Counted from the stretch's first letter, positions 1-5,325 are shown. The stretch: 5,325 bases of DNA from Pseudomonadota bacterium (GCA_023435325.1 JAEYRT010000004.1:1-5325), one strand, 5' to 3'. The notes: a model not told the origin generated them from the letters alone. Translations and numbers: made by a program.

Positions 1-867
1 GTGCTCAGCCGCACGGGCGTGGCACTGTCGCATGCGGTGTTCTGGTCCATCACGGCTGCATTGGCCGTGCGTGTGGCACCGCAGGGCAAGAAGGCGCAGG
101 CACTGAGTTTGCTGGCCACGGGCACCACGCTGGCTATGGTGCTGGGCATTCCGCTGGGGCGGGTCGTCGGCGACTGGCTGGGTTGGCGCACCACGTTCTG
201 GGCGATTGGCGCATTGGCGGTGCTGGTGATGCTGGCACTGGCCAGATTGCTGCCCTTGCTGCCCAGTGAGAACGCTGGTTCGGCGGCCAGCATTCCGCTG
301 CTGCTGCGTCGCCCCGCGCTGATGGCCATTTATCTGCTGCTGATCCTGGTGGTGACGGCGCAGTTCACGGTCTACAGCTATATCGAGCCGCTGGTGCAGA
401 CGGTGGGCGGTCTGGCCAACCATGTCACCACGCTGGTGCTGTTGGTGTTTGGCGGCATGGGGATTGTGGGCAGTCTGCTGTTCAGCCTCTACAGCCATCG
501 TTTTCCGCAAGGCTTTTTGCGCCTGGCCATTGGCGGGCTGGCGCTGGGCCTGTTCCTGCTGTTGCCCAGCACCGCCAGTGCCTGGGGAGTGTATGGCGTG
601 AGCATGATCTGGGGCATTGCCATGATGTGCCTGGTGCTGGCCATGCAGGCCAAAGTGCTGGCGCTGGCGCATGACGCCACGGATGTGGGCATGTCACTGT
701 TCTCCGGCATTTTCAACATCGGCATCGGCGCAGGGGCCTTGCTGGGCAGCTTGGTCAGCCTGCATGTGGGCATGCAGTACATCGGTTGGGTCGGTGGGGC
801 CATGGCCACCATTGGTCTGCTGTGGTGTGTCTATGCCCAGCAACGCTGGGCACGTCCGGCCGTCTGA
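1..867 (+). CDS. sotB: MFS sugar efflux transporter, SotB-like (5' truncated by window edge)
   Basis: This is an inner-membrane drug:H+ antiporter type (DHA1) major facilitator carrier. In E. coli, SotB exports arabinose and related sugars or IPTG. The visible 288 codons carry about nine hydrophobic helices, matching TM4 to TM12 of a 12-helix carrier. They align by eye with E. coli SotB from about its residue 107: GVALSHAVFWSITAALA near the start, LATGTTLAMVLGIPLGR (the TM5 motif C region), the loop LLPSE, RRPALMAIYLL opening TM7, YSYIEPLVQ, and DATDVGMSLFSGIFNIGIGAGALLG in TM11. The GTG at position 1 is an internal valine codon, not the start; roughly 100 N-terminal residues lie outside the window. 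The gene ends in TGA and converges on ppsR. The family assignment is strong. The transported substrate is only inferred, since SotB relatives in other bacteria may export other compounds. Confidence 0.8.
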   Translation: MLSRTGVALSHAVFWSITAALAVRVAPQGKKAQALSLLATGTTLAMVLGIPLGRVVGDWLGWRTTFWAIGALAVLVMLALARLLPLLPSENAGSAASIPLLLRRPALMAIYLLLILVVTAQFTVYSYIEPLVQTVGGLANHVTTLVLLVFGGMGIVGSLLFSLYSHRFPQGFLRLAIGGLALGLFLLLPSTASAWGVYGVSMIWGIAMMCLVLAMQAKVLALAHDATDVGMSLFSGIFNIGIGAGALLGSLVSLHVGMQYIGWVGGAMATIGLLWCVYAQQRWARPAV

Positions 868-886
868 GGGAGCGGCATCACACAAG

Positions 887-980
887 CAATAAAAATAGCG
901 GTCTGCGCTGGCCCAGCAAGGATTTTAGAATGGTTTATGGCTGAAAACCTTGTTTACCAAGCGCTAACCGCTATGCTTTT
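887..980. terminator. Long imperfect palindrome between convergent genes, possible bidirectional terminator or inverted repeat pair
   Basis: Arms 895-925 and 944-974 are ungapped reverse complements at 23 of 31 positions around an 18-base loop. The best blocks are the outer ATAGCGGT/ACCGCTAT (8 of 8), then GCGCT/AGCGC (5 of 5), then CAAGG/CCTTG (5 of 5). Read leftwards, the closing arm runs straight into TTTTT, which suits termination of ppsR. Read rightwards it is followed by GCTTTT, which suits sotB. It fills most of the gap between the two stop codons (867 and 993). The length and internal mismatches are unlike a compact intrinsic terminator, so it may instead be two inverted copies of an interspersed intergenic repeat that also ends transcription. 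Confidence 0.5.
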
Positions 981-992
981 AGAGATTCAGGT

Positions 993-1826
993 TCAGCCGT
1001 GCAGGCCCACGCCCAGGCGATGGGGCAGAACCTCTTGCAAGATGGTGGTGGAGATTTCCTCAATCGACTTCGTCGTGGTCGAGAGCCAGCTCACCCCTGC
1101 GCGGCGCATCATGGCCTCGGCCTCGTGCACTTCGTTGCGGCAGTTTTCCAGGCTGGCATAGCGCGAGCCGGGGCGGCGCTCATTGCGAATGCTGGACAGG
1201 CGCACGGGGTCAATCGTCAGGCCGAACAGCTTTTTCTTGATGGGCTCCAACGCGGGCGGCAGCTTCTTGCGTTCAAAGTCCTCGGGAATCAGGGGGTAGT
1301 TGGCCACTTTCAGACCAAACTGCATGGCCAGATACAGGCTGGTTGGCGTCTTGCCCGAGCGGCTCACGCCCACGAGCACCACGTCGGCGCCGGTCAGGTC
1401 GTGGTTGGTTTGACCATCATCGTGGGCCAGCGTGTAGTTGATGGCCTCCATGCGGTCCAGATATTCCTTGCTCTGGCTGATGTCGCTGAAGCGCCCCACA
1501 CGGTGCTGGCTTTTCACACCCAATTCGTCTTCCAGCGGCGCGACAAAAGTGCCGAACATATCCATCAGCAGGCCCTTGCAGTGCGCATTGAGTACGGCCA
1601 CCACATCCTGATTCACCAGGGTGCTGAAAACAATCGGCTTTTTGCCTTCGATTTCCCCTGTGTGGTTGATCTGGCGCACCGCCTGGTGGGCTTTGTCCAC
1701 CGTGTCCACAAACGGAATGCGCACGATGCGGGGTTTGATGTCGAACTGGGTCATCAAGGCCGTGCCAAAGGTTTCGGCAGTGATGCCGGTGCCGTCAGAG
1801 ATGACAAATACGGTGCGCGAATGCAT
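993..1826 (-). CDS. ppsR: PEP synthase regulatory protein: bifunctional serine/threonine kinase and phosphorylase
   Basis: PpsR (DUF299 family) inactivates PEP synthase by ADP-dependent phosphorylation of a threonine near the catalytic histidine, and reactivates it by Pi-dependent dephosphorylation that releases pyrophosphate. The 277-residue product equals the E. coli PpsR (YdiA) length. It has the N-terminal family signature VFVISDGTGITAET (6-19), IDYTLAHDDG-type sequence (129-138), the P-loop GVSRSGKT (153-160) followed by PTSLYLAMQFG, KLFGLTIDP, and an ERRPGSRYASL block. All key motifs look intact. The ATG at 1824-1826 puts VFVISDGT at the usual distance from the N-terminus; a weak GGAA sits about 11 bases upstream, so initiation may be modest. 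It is divergent from its target ppsA across 222 bases and convergent with the sotB-like gene. The pairing with ppsA confirms the target as PpsA rather than the DUF299 enzymes that act on pyruvate phosphate dikinase. Confidence 0.96.
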   Translation of the reverse strand: MHSRTVFVISDGTGITAETFGTALMTQFDIKPRIVRIPFVDTVDKAHQAVRQINHTGEIEGKKPIVFSTLVNQDVVAVLNAHCKGLLMDMFGTFVAPLEDELGVKSQHRVGRFSDISQSKEYLDRMEAINYTLAHDDGQTNHDLTGADVVLVGVSRSGKTPTSLYLAMQFGLKVANYPLIPEDFERKKLPPALEPIKKKLFGLTIDPVRLSSIRNERRPGSRYASLENCRNEVHEAEAMMRRAGVSWLSTTTKSIEEISTTILQEVLPHRLGVGLHG

Positions 1827-1862
1827 GGGGCAACAATTCCATTCAAGTCAAACACCCGAGCT

Positions 1863-1880
1863 TGCGGCGAAATTGCCGCA
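1863..1880. repeat. Perfect 6-6-6 inverted repeat, candidate operator
   Basis: TGCGGC (1863-1868) and GCCGCA (1875-1880) are exact reverse complements separated by GAAATT. The spacing is suitable for a dimeric regulator on one DNA face. It lies just upstream of the possible ppsA -10 box at 1888-1893 and 37 bases from the ppsR start codon, where a bound protein could affect both genes. No regulator family can be named from this alone, and short GC-rich repeats arise by chance. Confidence 0.35.
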
Positions 1881-1917
1881 CCGGGACTAGAATGTCGCCC
1901 ATTATTGCCAATTTCGC
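1867..1917. repeat. Inverted repeat flanking the possible promoter core
   Basis: GCGAAATTGCC (1867-1877) and GCCAATTTCGC (1907-1917) are reverse complements at 10 of 11 positions, including a perfect 8-base block GCGAAATT/AATTTCGC. The arms bracket the TAGAAT at 1888-1893, and the left arm overlaps the 6-6-6 repeat at 1863-1880. It could be a pair of binding sites for one regulator in opposite orientation, or a hairpin in the ppsR 5' leader if ppsR transcription starts to the right of it. Confidence 0.4.
1888..1893 (+). promoter_or_regulatory. Possible sigma70 -10 box for ppsA
   Basis: TAGAAT matches TATAAT at 5 of 6 positions. The best upstream -35-like hexamer, TTGCGG at 1862-1867, is 20 bases away. 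That is longer than optimal, so activator-dependent or weak use is likely if the site is real. A start near position 1900 would give ppsA a leader of about 150 bases. Confidence 0.25.
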
Positions 1918-1931
1918 TCGCATGCTGACCG

Positions 1932-2033
1932 ATGGCCGACAACCAGAACATCGAAGTTGTCATTGATCAGGATGTGGGACTCACCAGTGCGCGTGCCTGC
2001 CGGGCAGGCGTCTGGGACATGCCGGTTTTTTAA
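1932..2033 (+). CDS. Possible 33-codon leader ORF upstream of ppsA
   Basis: An ATG at 1932 opens a reading frame of 33 codons that begins MADNQNIEVVIDQD and ends VWDMPVF before TAA at 2031-2033. The stop overlaps the end of the T-run and lies only 4 bases before the GGAG ribosome binding site of ppsA. The second half of the ORF covers both leader hairpins, so ribosomes translating it would alter their folding. An in-frame TGA at 1926-1928 blocks any longer version. No good ribosome binding site precedes the ATG, and third-position GC (about two thirds) is not distinctive. It may be a chance frame. I do not recognise the peptide and assign no function to it. Confidence 0.22.
   Translation: MADNQNIEVVIDQDVGLTSARACRAGVWDMPVF
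1995..2031 (+). terminator. Competing hairpins ending in T6 in the ppsA leader (attenuator-like)
   Basis: Two structures share bases here. Hairpin A pairs GCCTGC (1995-2000) with GCAGGC (2004-2009) around CGG. Hairpin B pairs CCGG(G)CA (2000-2006, one bulged G) with TGCCGG (2020-2025), with an inner GTC/GAC, and is followed directly by TTTTTT at 2026-2031, the layout of an intrinsic terminator. Because 2000-2006 is used in both, A and B are mutually exclusive. This is the geometry of an attenuator, but the B stem is short and bulged, so strong termination is not assured. Confidence 0.35.
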
Positions 2034-2037
2034 CTTT

Positions 2038-2041
2038 GGAG
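2038..2041 (+). promoter_or_regulatory. Ribosome binding site of ppsA
   Basis: GGAG ends 7 bases before the ATG at 2049, a near-ideal Shine-Dalgarno position. This fixes the ppsA start and rules out the later in-frame ATG at codon 19. Confidence 0.85.
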
Positions 2042-2048
2042 CCTTCCC

Positions 2049-4439
2049 ATGTCTAACCGTTTCGAAGCGACCGCGCTGGTCGTTCCTTTCGAACAATTGC
2101 GTATGAGCGACGTTGAGGTCGTTGGCGGCAAGAACGCCTCCCTCGGCGAAATGATCTCCCAACTGCCACAGGGCGTGCGCGTGCCTACCGGCTTTGCGAC
2201 CACTGCCCACGCTTTCCGCCAGTTCCTGGCACACGAAAGCCTGGCCGACAAGATTTCCGCCAAACTGGCTGCACTGGACGTGGAAGACGTGCGTGCACTG
2301 GCCCAGGTGGGTGCCGAAATCCGCGCCATGGTGGAAGCCCAGCCTTTCCCCGCTGACCTGGAACAGGCCATCCGCGAAGCATTTGCCACACTGCAAGGCG
2401 GCAATGCCGAAGCCTCGTTTGCCGTGCGCTCTTCTGCCACCGCAGAAGACCTGCCTGACGCATCGTTTGCCGGTCAGCAGGAAACCTTCCTGAACGTGGT
2501 CGGCATCGAAGACGTGCTGCACAAGATGAAGGAAGTGTTTGCTTCCTTGTACAACGACCGCGCCATCTCCTACCGCGTGCACAAGGGCTTTGCCCACGAC
2601 GTGGTGGCCCTGTCTGCGGGCGTGCAGCGCATGGTGCGCTCCGACCTGGGCGCAGCCGGTGTGATGTTCACCATCGATACCGAATCCGGTTTTGAAGACG
2701 TGGTCTTCATCACTTCCAGCTACGGCCTGGGTGAAACCGTGGTGCAGGGTGCGGTGAACCCTGACGAGTTCTACGTGCACAAGCCCATGCTCAAGGCGGG
2801 CAAGAGCGCGCTGATTCGCCGCAATCTGGGCTCCAAGCTGATTCAGATGGTGTTCTCTTCGCCCGAAGAGAAGGCTGCTTCCGGCAAGCTGGTCAAGACC
2901 ACCGACGTGGCACCTGAGCTGCGTAACCGTTACTCCCTGACTGACGCCGAAGTGCAGGAACTGGCCAAGTACGCGCTGGTGATCGAGCAGCACTACGGCC
3001 GCCCCATGGACATCGAGTGGGGCAAGGACGGCACCGACGGCCAGCTGTACATCCTGCAGGCGCGTCCTGAAACCGTGAAGAGCCAGTCCAAGGGCCAGGC
3101 CGAGCTGCGCTACAAGCTCAAGGGCACCGGCAATGTACTGGCCGAGGGCCGTGCGATTGGCCAGAAGATCGGTACCGGCCCCGTGCGTCTGGTGTCCGAC
3201 ATCTCGCAGATGGACCAGGTGCAGCCTGGCGACGTGCTGGTGACCGACATGACCGACCCCAACTGGGAACCCGTCATGAAGCGTGCTTCCGCCATCGTGA
3301 CCAACCGTGGCGGCCGTACCTGCCACGCCGCGATCATTGCGCGTGAACTGGGTATTCCTGCCGTGGTGGGTTGCGGTGACGCAACGGCCCGTCTGAAGGA
3401 CGGCACGCTGGTGACCGTGTCCTGCGCCGAAGGCGATACCGGCAAGATCTACGACGGCCAAATCGAAACCGAAGTGACGGAAGTCACCCGCGGCGAGATG
3501 CCCGAGATCAGCACCAAGATCATGATGAACGTGGGCAACCCCCAGCTGGCGTTTGACTTTGCCCAGCTGCCCAATGCCGGTGTGGGTCTGGCCCGCTTGG
3601 AATTCATCATCAACAACAACATCGGCGTGCACCCCAAGGCCATCCTGGACTACCCAGCGGTGGATCCTGACCTGAAGAAGGCCGTGGAATCCGTGGCGCG
3701 CGGCCATGCTTCCCCACGTGCTTTCTACGTGGACAAGGTGGCCGAAGGCGTGGCAACCATTGCTGCAGCGTTCTGGCCCAAGCCCGTGATCGTGCGCATG
3801 TCGGACTTCAAGTCCAACGAATACCGCAAGCTGATCGGTGGCAGCCGCTACGAGCCTGAGGAAGAGAACCCCATGCTGGGCTTCCGCGGTGCGGCGCGCT
3901 ATATCTCCGAAGACTTTGGCGAAGCCTTCAAGATGGAATGCGAGGCCCTGCGCCGCGTGCGTGAGGAAATGGGCCTGACGAACGTGCAGATCATGATTCC
4001 TTTCGTGCGCACGCTGAAGCAGGCTGAGCGCGTGACCACCATGCTGGGCGAAAACGGCCTCAAGCGTGGCGAGAATGAACTGAAGCTCATCATGATGTGC
4101 GAAGTGCCTTCCAATGCCATCCTGGCGGAAGAGTTCCTCGAATACTTCGACGGCTTCTCCATCGGCTCCAACGACCTGACCCAGCTGACCCTGGGTCTGG
4201 ACCGTGACTCCGGTCTGGAGCTGCTGGCGCAGGACTTCGACGAGCGCGATCCTGCCGTGAAGAAGATGCTGGAGCGCGCGATCGAGGCCTGCCTGAAGCA
4301 AGGCAAGTACGTCGGTATCTGCGGTCAAGGCCCATCCGACCATCCTGACTTCGCCAAGTGGCTGGCGGACAAGGGCATTGTGTCGATCTCGCTGAACCCT
4401 GACACCGTGATCGACACCTGGCAAAACCTGGCTGGTTAA
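2049..4439 (+). CDS. ppsA: Phosphoenolpyruvate synthase (pyruvate, water dikinase)
   Basis: PpsA catalyses pyruvate + ATP + H2O to PEP + AMP + Pi in the cytoplasm, the entry to gluconeogenesis from pyruvate, lactate or alanine. The 796-residue product is close to the 792 of E. coli. Domain order is complete. The N-terminal ATP-binding domain has GGKNASLGEM (26-35) and AVRSSATAEDLPDASFAG (125-142). The mobile phosphohistidine domain has GGRTCHAAIIARELGIPAVVG with catalytic His426. The C-terminal PEP/pyruvate barrel has NPMLGFRGAARY, IGSNDLTQLTLGLDRDSG (705-722) and GICGQGPSDHP with the acid/base Cys758. Thr424, two residues before His426, corresponds to the threonine that PpsR phosphorylates, so the regulatory pair is intact. 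A GGAG lies 7 bases before the ATG. No frameshift or missing catalytic residue is seen. Only 18 bases separate it from the next gene, so they are probably co-transcribed. Confidence 0.98.
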   Translation: MSNRFEATALVVPFEQLRMSDVEVVGGKNASLGEMISQLPQGVRVPTGFATTAHAFRQFLAHESLADKISAKLAALDVEDVRALAQVGAEIRAMVEAQPFPADLEQAIREAFATLQGGNAEASFAVRSSATAEDLPDASFAGQQETFLNVVGIEDVLHKMKEVFASLYNDRAISYRVHKGFAHDVVALSAGVQRMVRSDLGAAGVMFTIDTESGFEDVVFITSSYGLGETVVQGAVNPDEFYVHKPMLKAGKSALIRRNLGSKLIQMVFSSPEEKAASGKLVKTTDVAPELRNRYSLTDAEVQELAKYALVIEQHYGRPMDIEWGKDGTDGQLYILQARPETVKSQSKGQAELRYKLKGTGNVLAEGRAIGQKIGTGPVRLVSDISQMDQVQPGDVLVTDMTDPNWEPVMKRASAIVTNRGGRTCHAAIIARELGIPAVVGCGDATARLKDGTLVTVSCAEGDTGKIYDGQIETEVTEVTRGEMPEISTKIMMNVGNPQLAFDFAQLPNAGVGLARLEFIINNNIGVHPKAILDYPAVDPDLKKAVESVARGHASPRAFYVDKVAEGVATIAAAFWPKPVIVRMSDFKSNEYRKLIGGSRYEPEEENPMLGFRGAARYISEDFGEAFKMECEALRRVREEMGLTNVQIMIPFVRTLKQAERVTTMLGENGLKRGENELKLIMMCEVPSNAILAEEFLEYFDGFSIGSNDLTQLTLGLDRDSGLELLAQDFDERDPAVKKMLERAIEACLKQGKYVGICGQGPSDHPDFAKWLADKGIVSISLNPDTVIDTWQNLAG

Positions 4440-4445
4440 ACCAGC
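4431..4445 (+). other. Small hairpin with the ppsA stop codon in its loop
   Basis: GCTGGT (4431-4436) and ACCAGC (4440-4445) are perfect reverse complements, and the three-base loop is the TAA stop of ppsA. No T-run follows, so it is not an intrinsic terminator. It ends one base before the AAAGG ribosome binding site of the next gene, where it could affect coupling or transcript processing, or be a coincidence. Confidence 0.35.
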
Positions 4446-4446
4446 G

Positions 4447-4451
4447 AAAGG
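4447..4451 (+). promoter_or_regulatory. Ribosome binding site of the DUF4212 gene
   Basis: AAAGG ends 6 bases before the ATG at 4458 and only 3 before the adjacent GTG at 4455. The spacing favours the ATG as the start. Confidence 0.6.
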
Positions 4452-4457
4452 CCTGTG

Positions 4458-4802
4458 ATGCAGTTCTCTGACGATGATGTGCAAAACGGGTCTGGCGCAA
4501 GCGGGGGGCAGATGCCGCCCGACTTGCATGACACACACCACCTGTGGCTCAAGGCAGTTTTGCTGGCGGTCTGGGTGGTGTTTTCTTTTGGCGTGTGTTT
4601 TTTTGCGCGCGACTTGCAGGCATGGGTGCAAGGCTGGCAGCTGGGGTACTGGATGGCTGCCCAAGGGGCAGTCCTGATGTTCATGCTGGTTGCGCTGGTT
4701 TACTGTGTGGTGATGGATTATTTTGAACGTCCATCCCAGTCGCGCAGCGGGGCAACCGCATCAGCGCGTGCCACACATGCTTCCTCCTCCACGCACTCTT
4801 AG
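4458..4802 (+). CDS. DUF4212 protein, small subunit of a sodium:solute symporter
   Basis: This is a 114-residue inner-membrane protein with two predicted helices, about residues 31-50 and 64-86. It carries the DUF4212 hallmark pattern: LKAVLLAVWVVFSFGVCFFARDL, then GWQLGYWMAAQGAVLMF and a final VVMDYFER. Known members are encoded directly before an SSS-family symporter and are regarded as its small subunit, as here. The usual length is about 80-90 residues. This copy has a longer polar N-terminus (Gly/Ser/Asp, about 27 residues) and a Ser/Ala/Thr-rich tail after residue 92, both likely disordered. The start could also be GTG at 4455, adding one residue. The gene follows ppsA by 18 bases and precedes the large subunit, consistent with one operon. 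Confidence 0.88.
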   Translation: MQFSDDDVQNGSGASGGQMPPDLHDTHHLWLKAVLLAVWVVFSFGVCFFARDLQAWVQGWQLGYWMAAQGAVLMFMLVALVYCVVMDYFERPSQSRSGATASARATHASSSTHS

Positions 4803-4836
4803 CCCTTCCTCTGCCGGCCCGCGACATCGCGCCTAC

Positions 4837-5325
4837 ATGTGGCGCATTCACCGGGTGGTCGGTCTGTATTGCCTCTGCGTCATAGCATTCCTGCTGCTCA
4901 TGACCTGGGCCGAGTATCAAGGCCTGTCGCGCCACTGGATTGGGCCCATCTTTTTGTTCGTTCCCGTGATGGCCTACGCCATCATCGGCGTGTGGGGGCG
5001 CACCAGCGATGCCGATGAATACTACGTTGCGGGGCGGCGCATTCCCCCGATGTACAACGGCATGGCGGCGGCGGCGGACTGGATGAGTGCAGCGTCTTTC
5101 ATCAGCCTGTCCGGTGCTCTGTATCTGCAAGGTTTTGGGGGTTCGAGTGGTCAGCCCGGTGGACTGGCCTATTTGCTGGGCTGGACGGGGGGCTTCTGCC
5201 TGGTCGCCATGCTGGTGGCGCCGCACCTGCGGGCCATGAACATCTATACCTTGCCCGATTTTTTTCAGATGCGCTTTGGCGGCAAGTGGCCCCGCATCAT
5301 TGCCGCCTGGGCTTCGGTGCTGTGC
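4837..5325 (+). CDS. Sodium:solute symporter large subunit, VC_2705-like SSS family (3' truncated by window edge)
   Basis: This is the N-terminal 163 residues of a sodium-driven carrier of the SSS family, related to the acetate permease ActP; full-length members usually exceed 500 residues. Visible signatures are HWIGPIFLFVPVMAYAIIG (a membrane helix), GRTSDADEYYVAGRRIPPMYN (55-74), GMAAAADWMSAASFISLSGALY (75-96, TM1 of the LeuT-like core with its Na+/substrate region), GGLAYLLGWTGGFCLVAMLVAP and YTLPDFFQMRFGGKWPR. The frame is open to the last base. Neither the ATG at 4837 nor the in-frame ATG at 4777 has a clear ribosome binding site. The upstream one would add 20 residues (MLPPPRTLSPSSAGPRHRAY) and overlap the DUF4212 gene by 26 bases. 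I prefer 4837 because the added stretch is proline-rich and not recognised. The substrate is probably a short organic acid (inference). Confidence 0.9.
   Translation, partial: MWRIHRVVGLYCLCVIAFLLLMTWAEYQGLSRHWIGPIFLFVPVMAYAIIGVWGRTSDADEYYVAGRRIPPMYNGMAAAADWMSAASFISLSGALYLQGFGGSSGQPGGLAYLLGWTGGFCLVAMLVAPHLRAMNIYTLPDFFQMRFGGKWPRIIAAWASVLC

Larger units (their letters stand above)
1827..2048. promoter_or_regulatory. Divergent ppsR/ppsA control region
   Basis: These 222 bases lie between the start codons of ppsR (leftward) and ppsA (rightward), so promoters for both genes should be here. The left half (1863-1917) is relatively AT-rich and holds inverted repeats and a possible -10 box. The right half (1932-2048) looks like a transcribed leader for ppsA, with a short ORF, hairpins, a T-run and a ribosome binding site. 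I see no convincing consensus -35/-10 pair for ppsR, and no close match to the E. coli Cra operator known from its ppsA promoter. Confidence 0.8.

Noticed and set aside
1..3. GTG at the first base as a true start codon of the MFS gene
   Set aside because: The frame is open to the edge, and the product matches SotB only from about its residue 107, so three N-terminal helices would be missing. The gene is cut by the window, not short.
937..1161. A 74-codon plus-strand frame starting in the sotB-ppsR gap
   Set aside because: Most of it is antisense to the 3' end of ppsR and its start lies inside the palindrome. It has no ribosome binding site and no recognisable product.
1906..1911. TTGGCA on the minus strand as a -35 box for ppsR
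   Set aside because: No acceptable -10 hexamer occurs 16-18 bases downstream; the nearest AT-rich hexamer, ATTCTA, is only 12 bases away.
999..1928. A 309-codon open frame on the plus strand antisense to ppsR
   Set aside because: PpsR on the minus strand has the full family motif set and length. The antisense product is low-complexity His/Gln/Ala-rich and matches no family I know, so it is a composition shadow.
1922..1966. A second short frame from ATG 1922 in the ppsA leader
   Set aside because: It is only 14 codons long, ends well before the hairpins, lacks a ribosome binding site and has no positional link to the T-run or the ppsA start.
1902..4664. A 920-codon open frame on the minus strand covering all of ppsA and extending past both ends
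   Set aside because: It lies antisense to an unmistakable ppsA. Its product is His/Gln/Val/Gly-rich without any recognisable domain, as expected when a GC-biased codon pattern removes stops from the opposite strand. The extensions beyond ppsA are short and show no ribosome binding site.
4681..5226. A 181-codon open frame on the minus strand over the symporter genes
   Set aside because: The plus strand here encodes clear DUF4212 and SSS-family sequence. The minus-strand product is a polar, proline/histidine/arginine-rich shadow.

Overview
The window looks like an ordinary chromosomal segment of a GC-rich betaproteobacterium. The protein sequences and the arrangement suggest Burkholderiales, probably Comamonadaceae and perhaps Comamonas-like. 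That placement is my inference from recalled family sequences, not from a search. I see no phage, transposon, CRISPR, tRNA or rRNA signal.

Layout, left to right. (1) Positions 1-867 (+) hold the C-terminal three quarters of an MFS efflux transporter closely resembling SotB; its N-terminus lies off the left edge. (2) Positions 868-992 are a convergent intergenic gap filled by a long imperfect palindrome with T-rich ends on both strands. It could be a bidirectional terminator or a pair of inverted interspersed repeats. (3) Positions 993-1826 (-) hold ppsR, the ADP-dependent kinase and Pi-dependent phosphorylase that controls PEP synthase. (4) Positions 1827-2048 are the divergent ppsR/ppsA control region. 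It has inverted repeats around a possible -10 box, a possible 33-codon leader ORF, and two competing hairpins ending in a T6 run just before the ppsA ribosome binding site. (5) Positions 2049-4439 (+) hold complete ppsA, PEP synthase. (6) Positions 4458-4802 (+) hold a DUF4212 two-helix membrane protein, the small subunit of a sodium:solute symporter. (7) From 4837 to the right edge (+) runs the start of the large symporter subunit (SSS family, VC_2705-like), cut off by the window.

The central genes form a coherent gluconeogenesis unit. PpsA makes PEP from pyruvate. PpsR, transcribed divergently, switches PpsA off and on by phosphorylating a threonine two residues from the catalytic histidine. 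The two symporter subunits follow ppsA at operon-like spacing (18 and 34 bases) and probably import a small organic acid. Uptake of a gluconeogenic substrate and its conversion to PEP may therefore be co-expressed; the substrate is not readable from sequence.

No wholly new system is evident. The items most worth a second look are the ppsA leader, the inverted repeats in the divergent promoter, the convergent palindrome, and the ppsA-symporter linkage.
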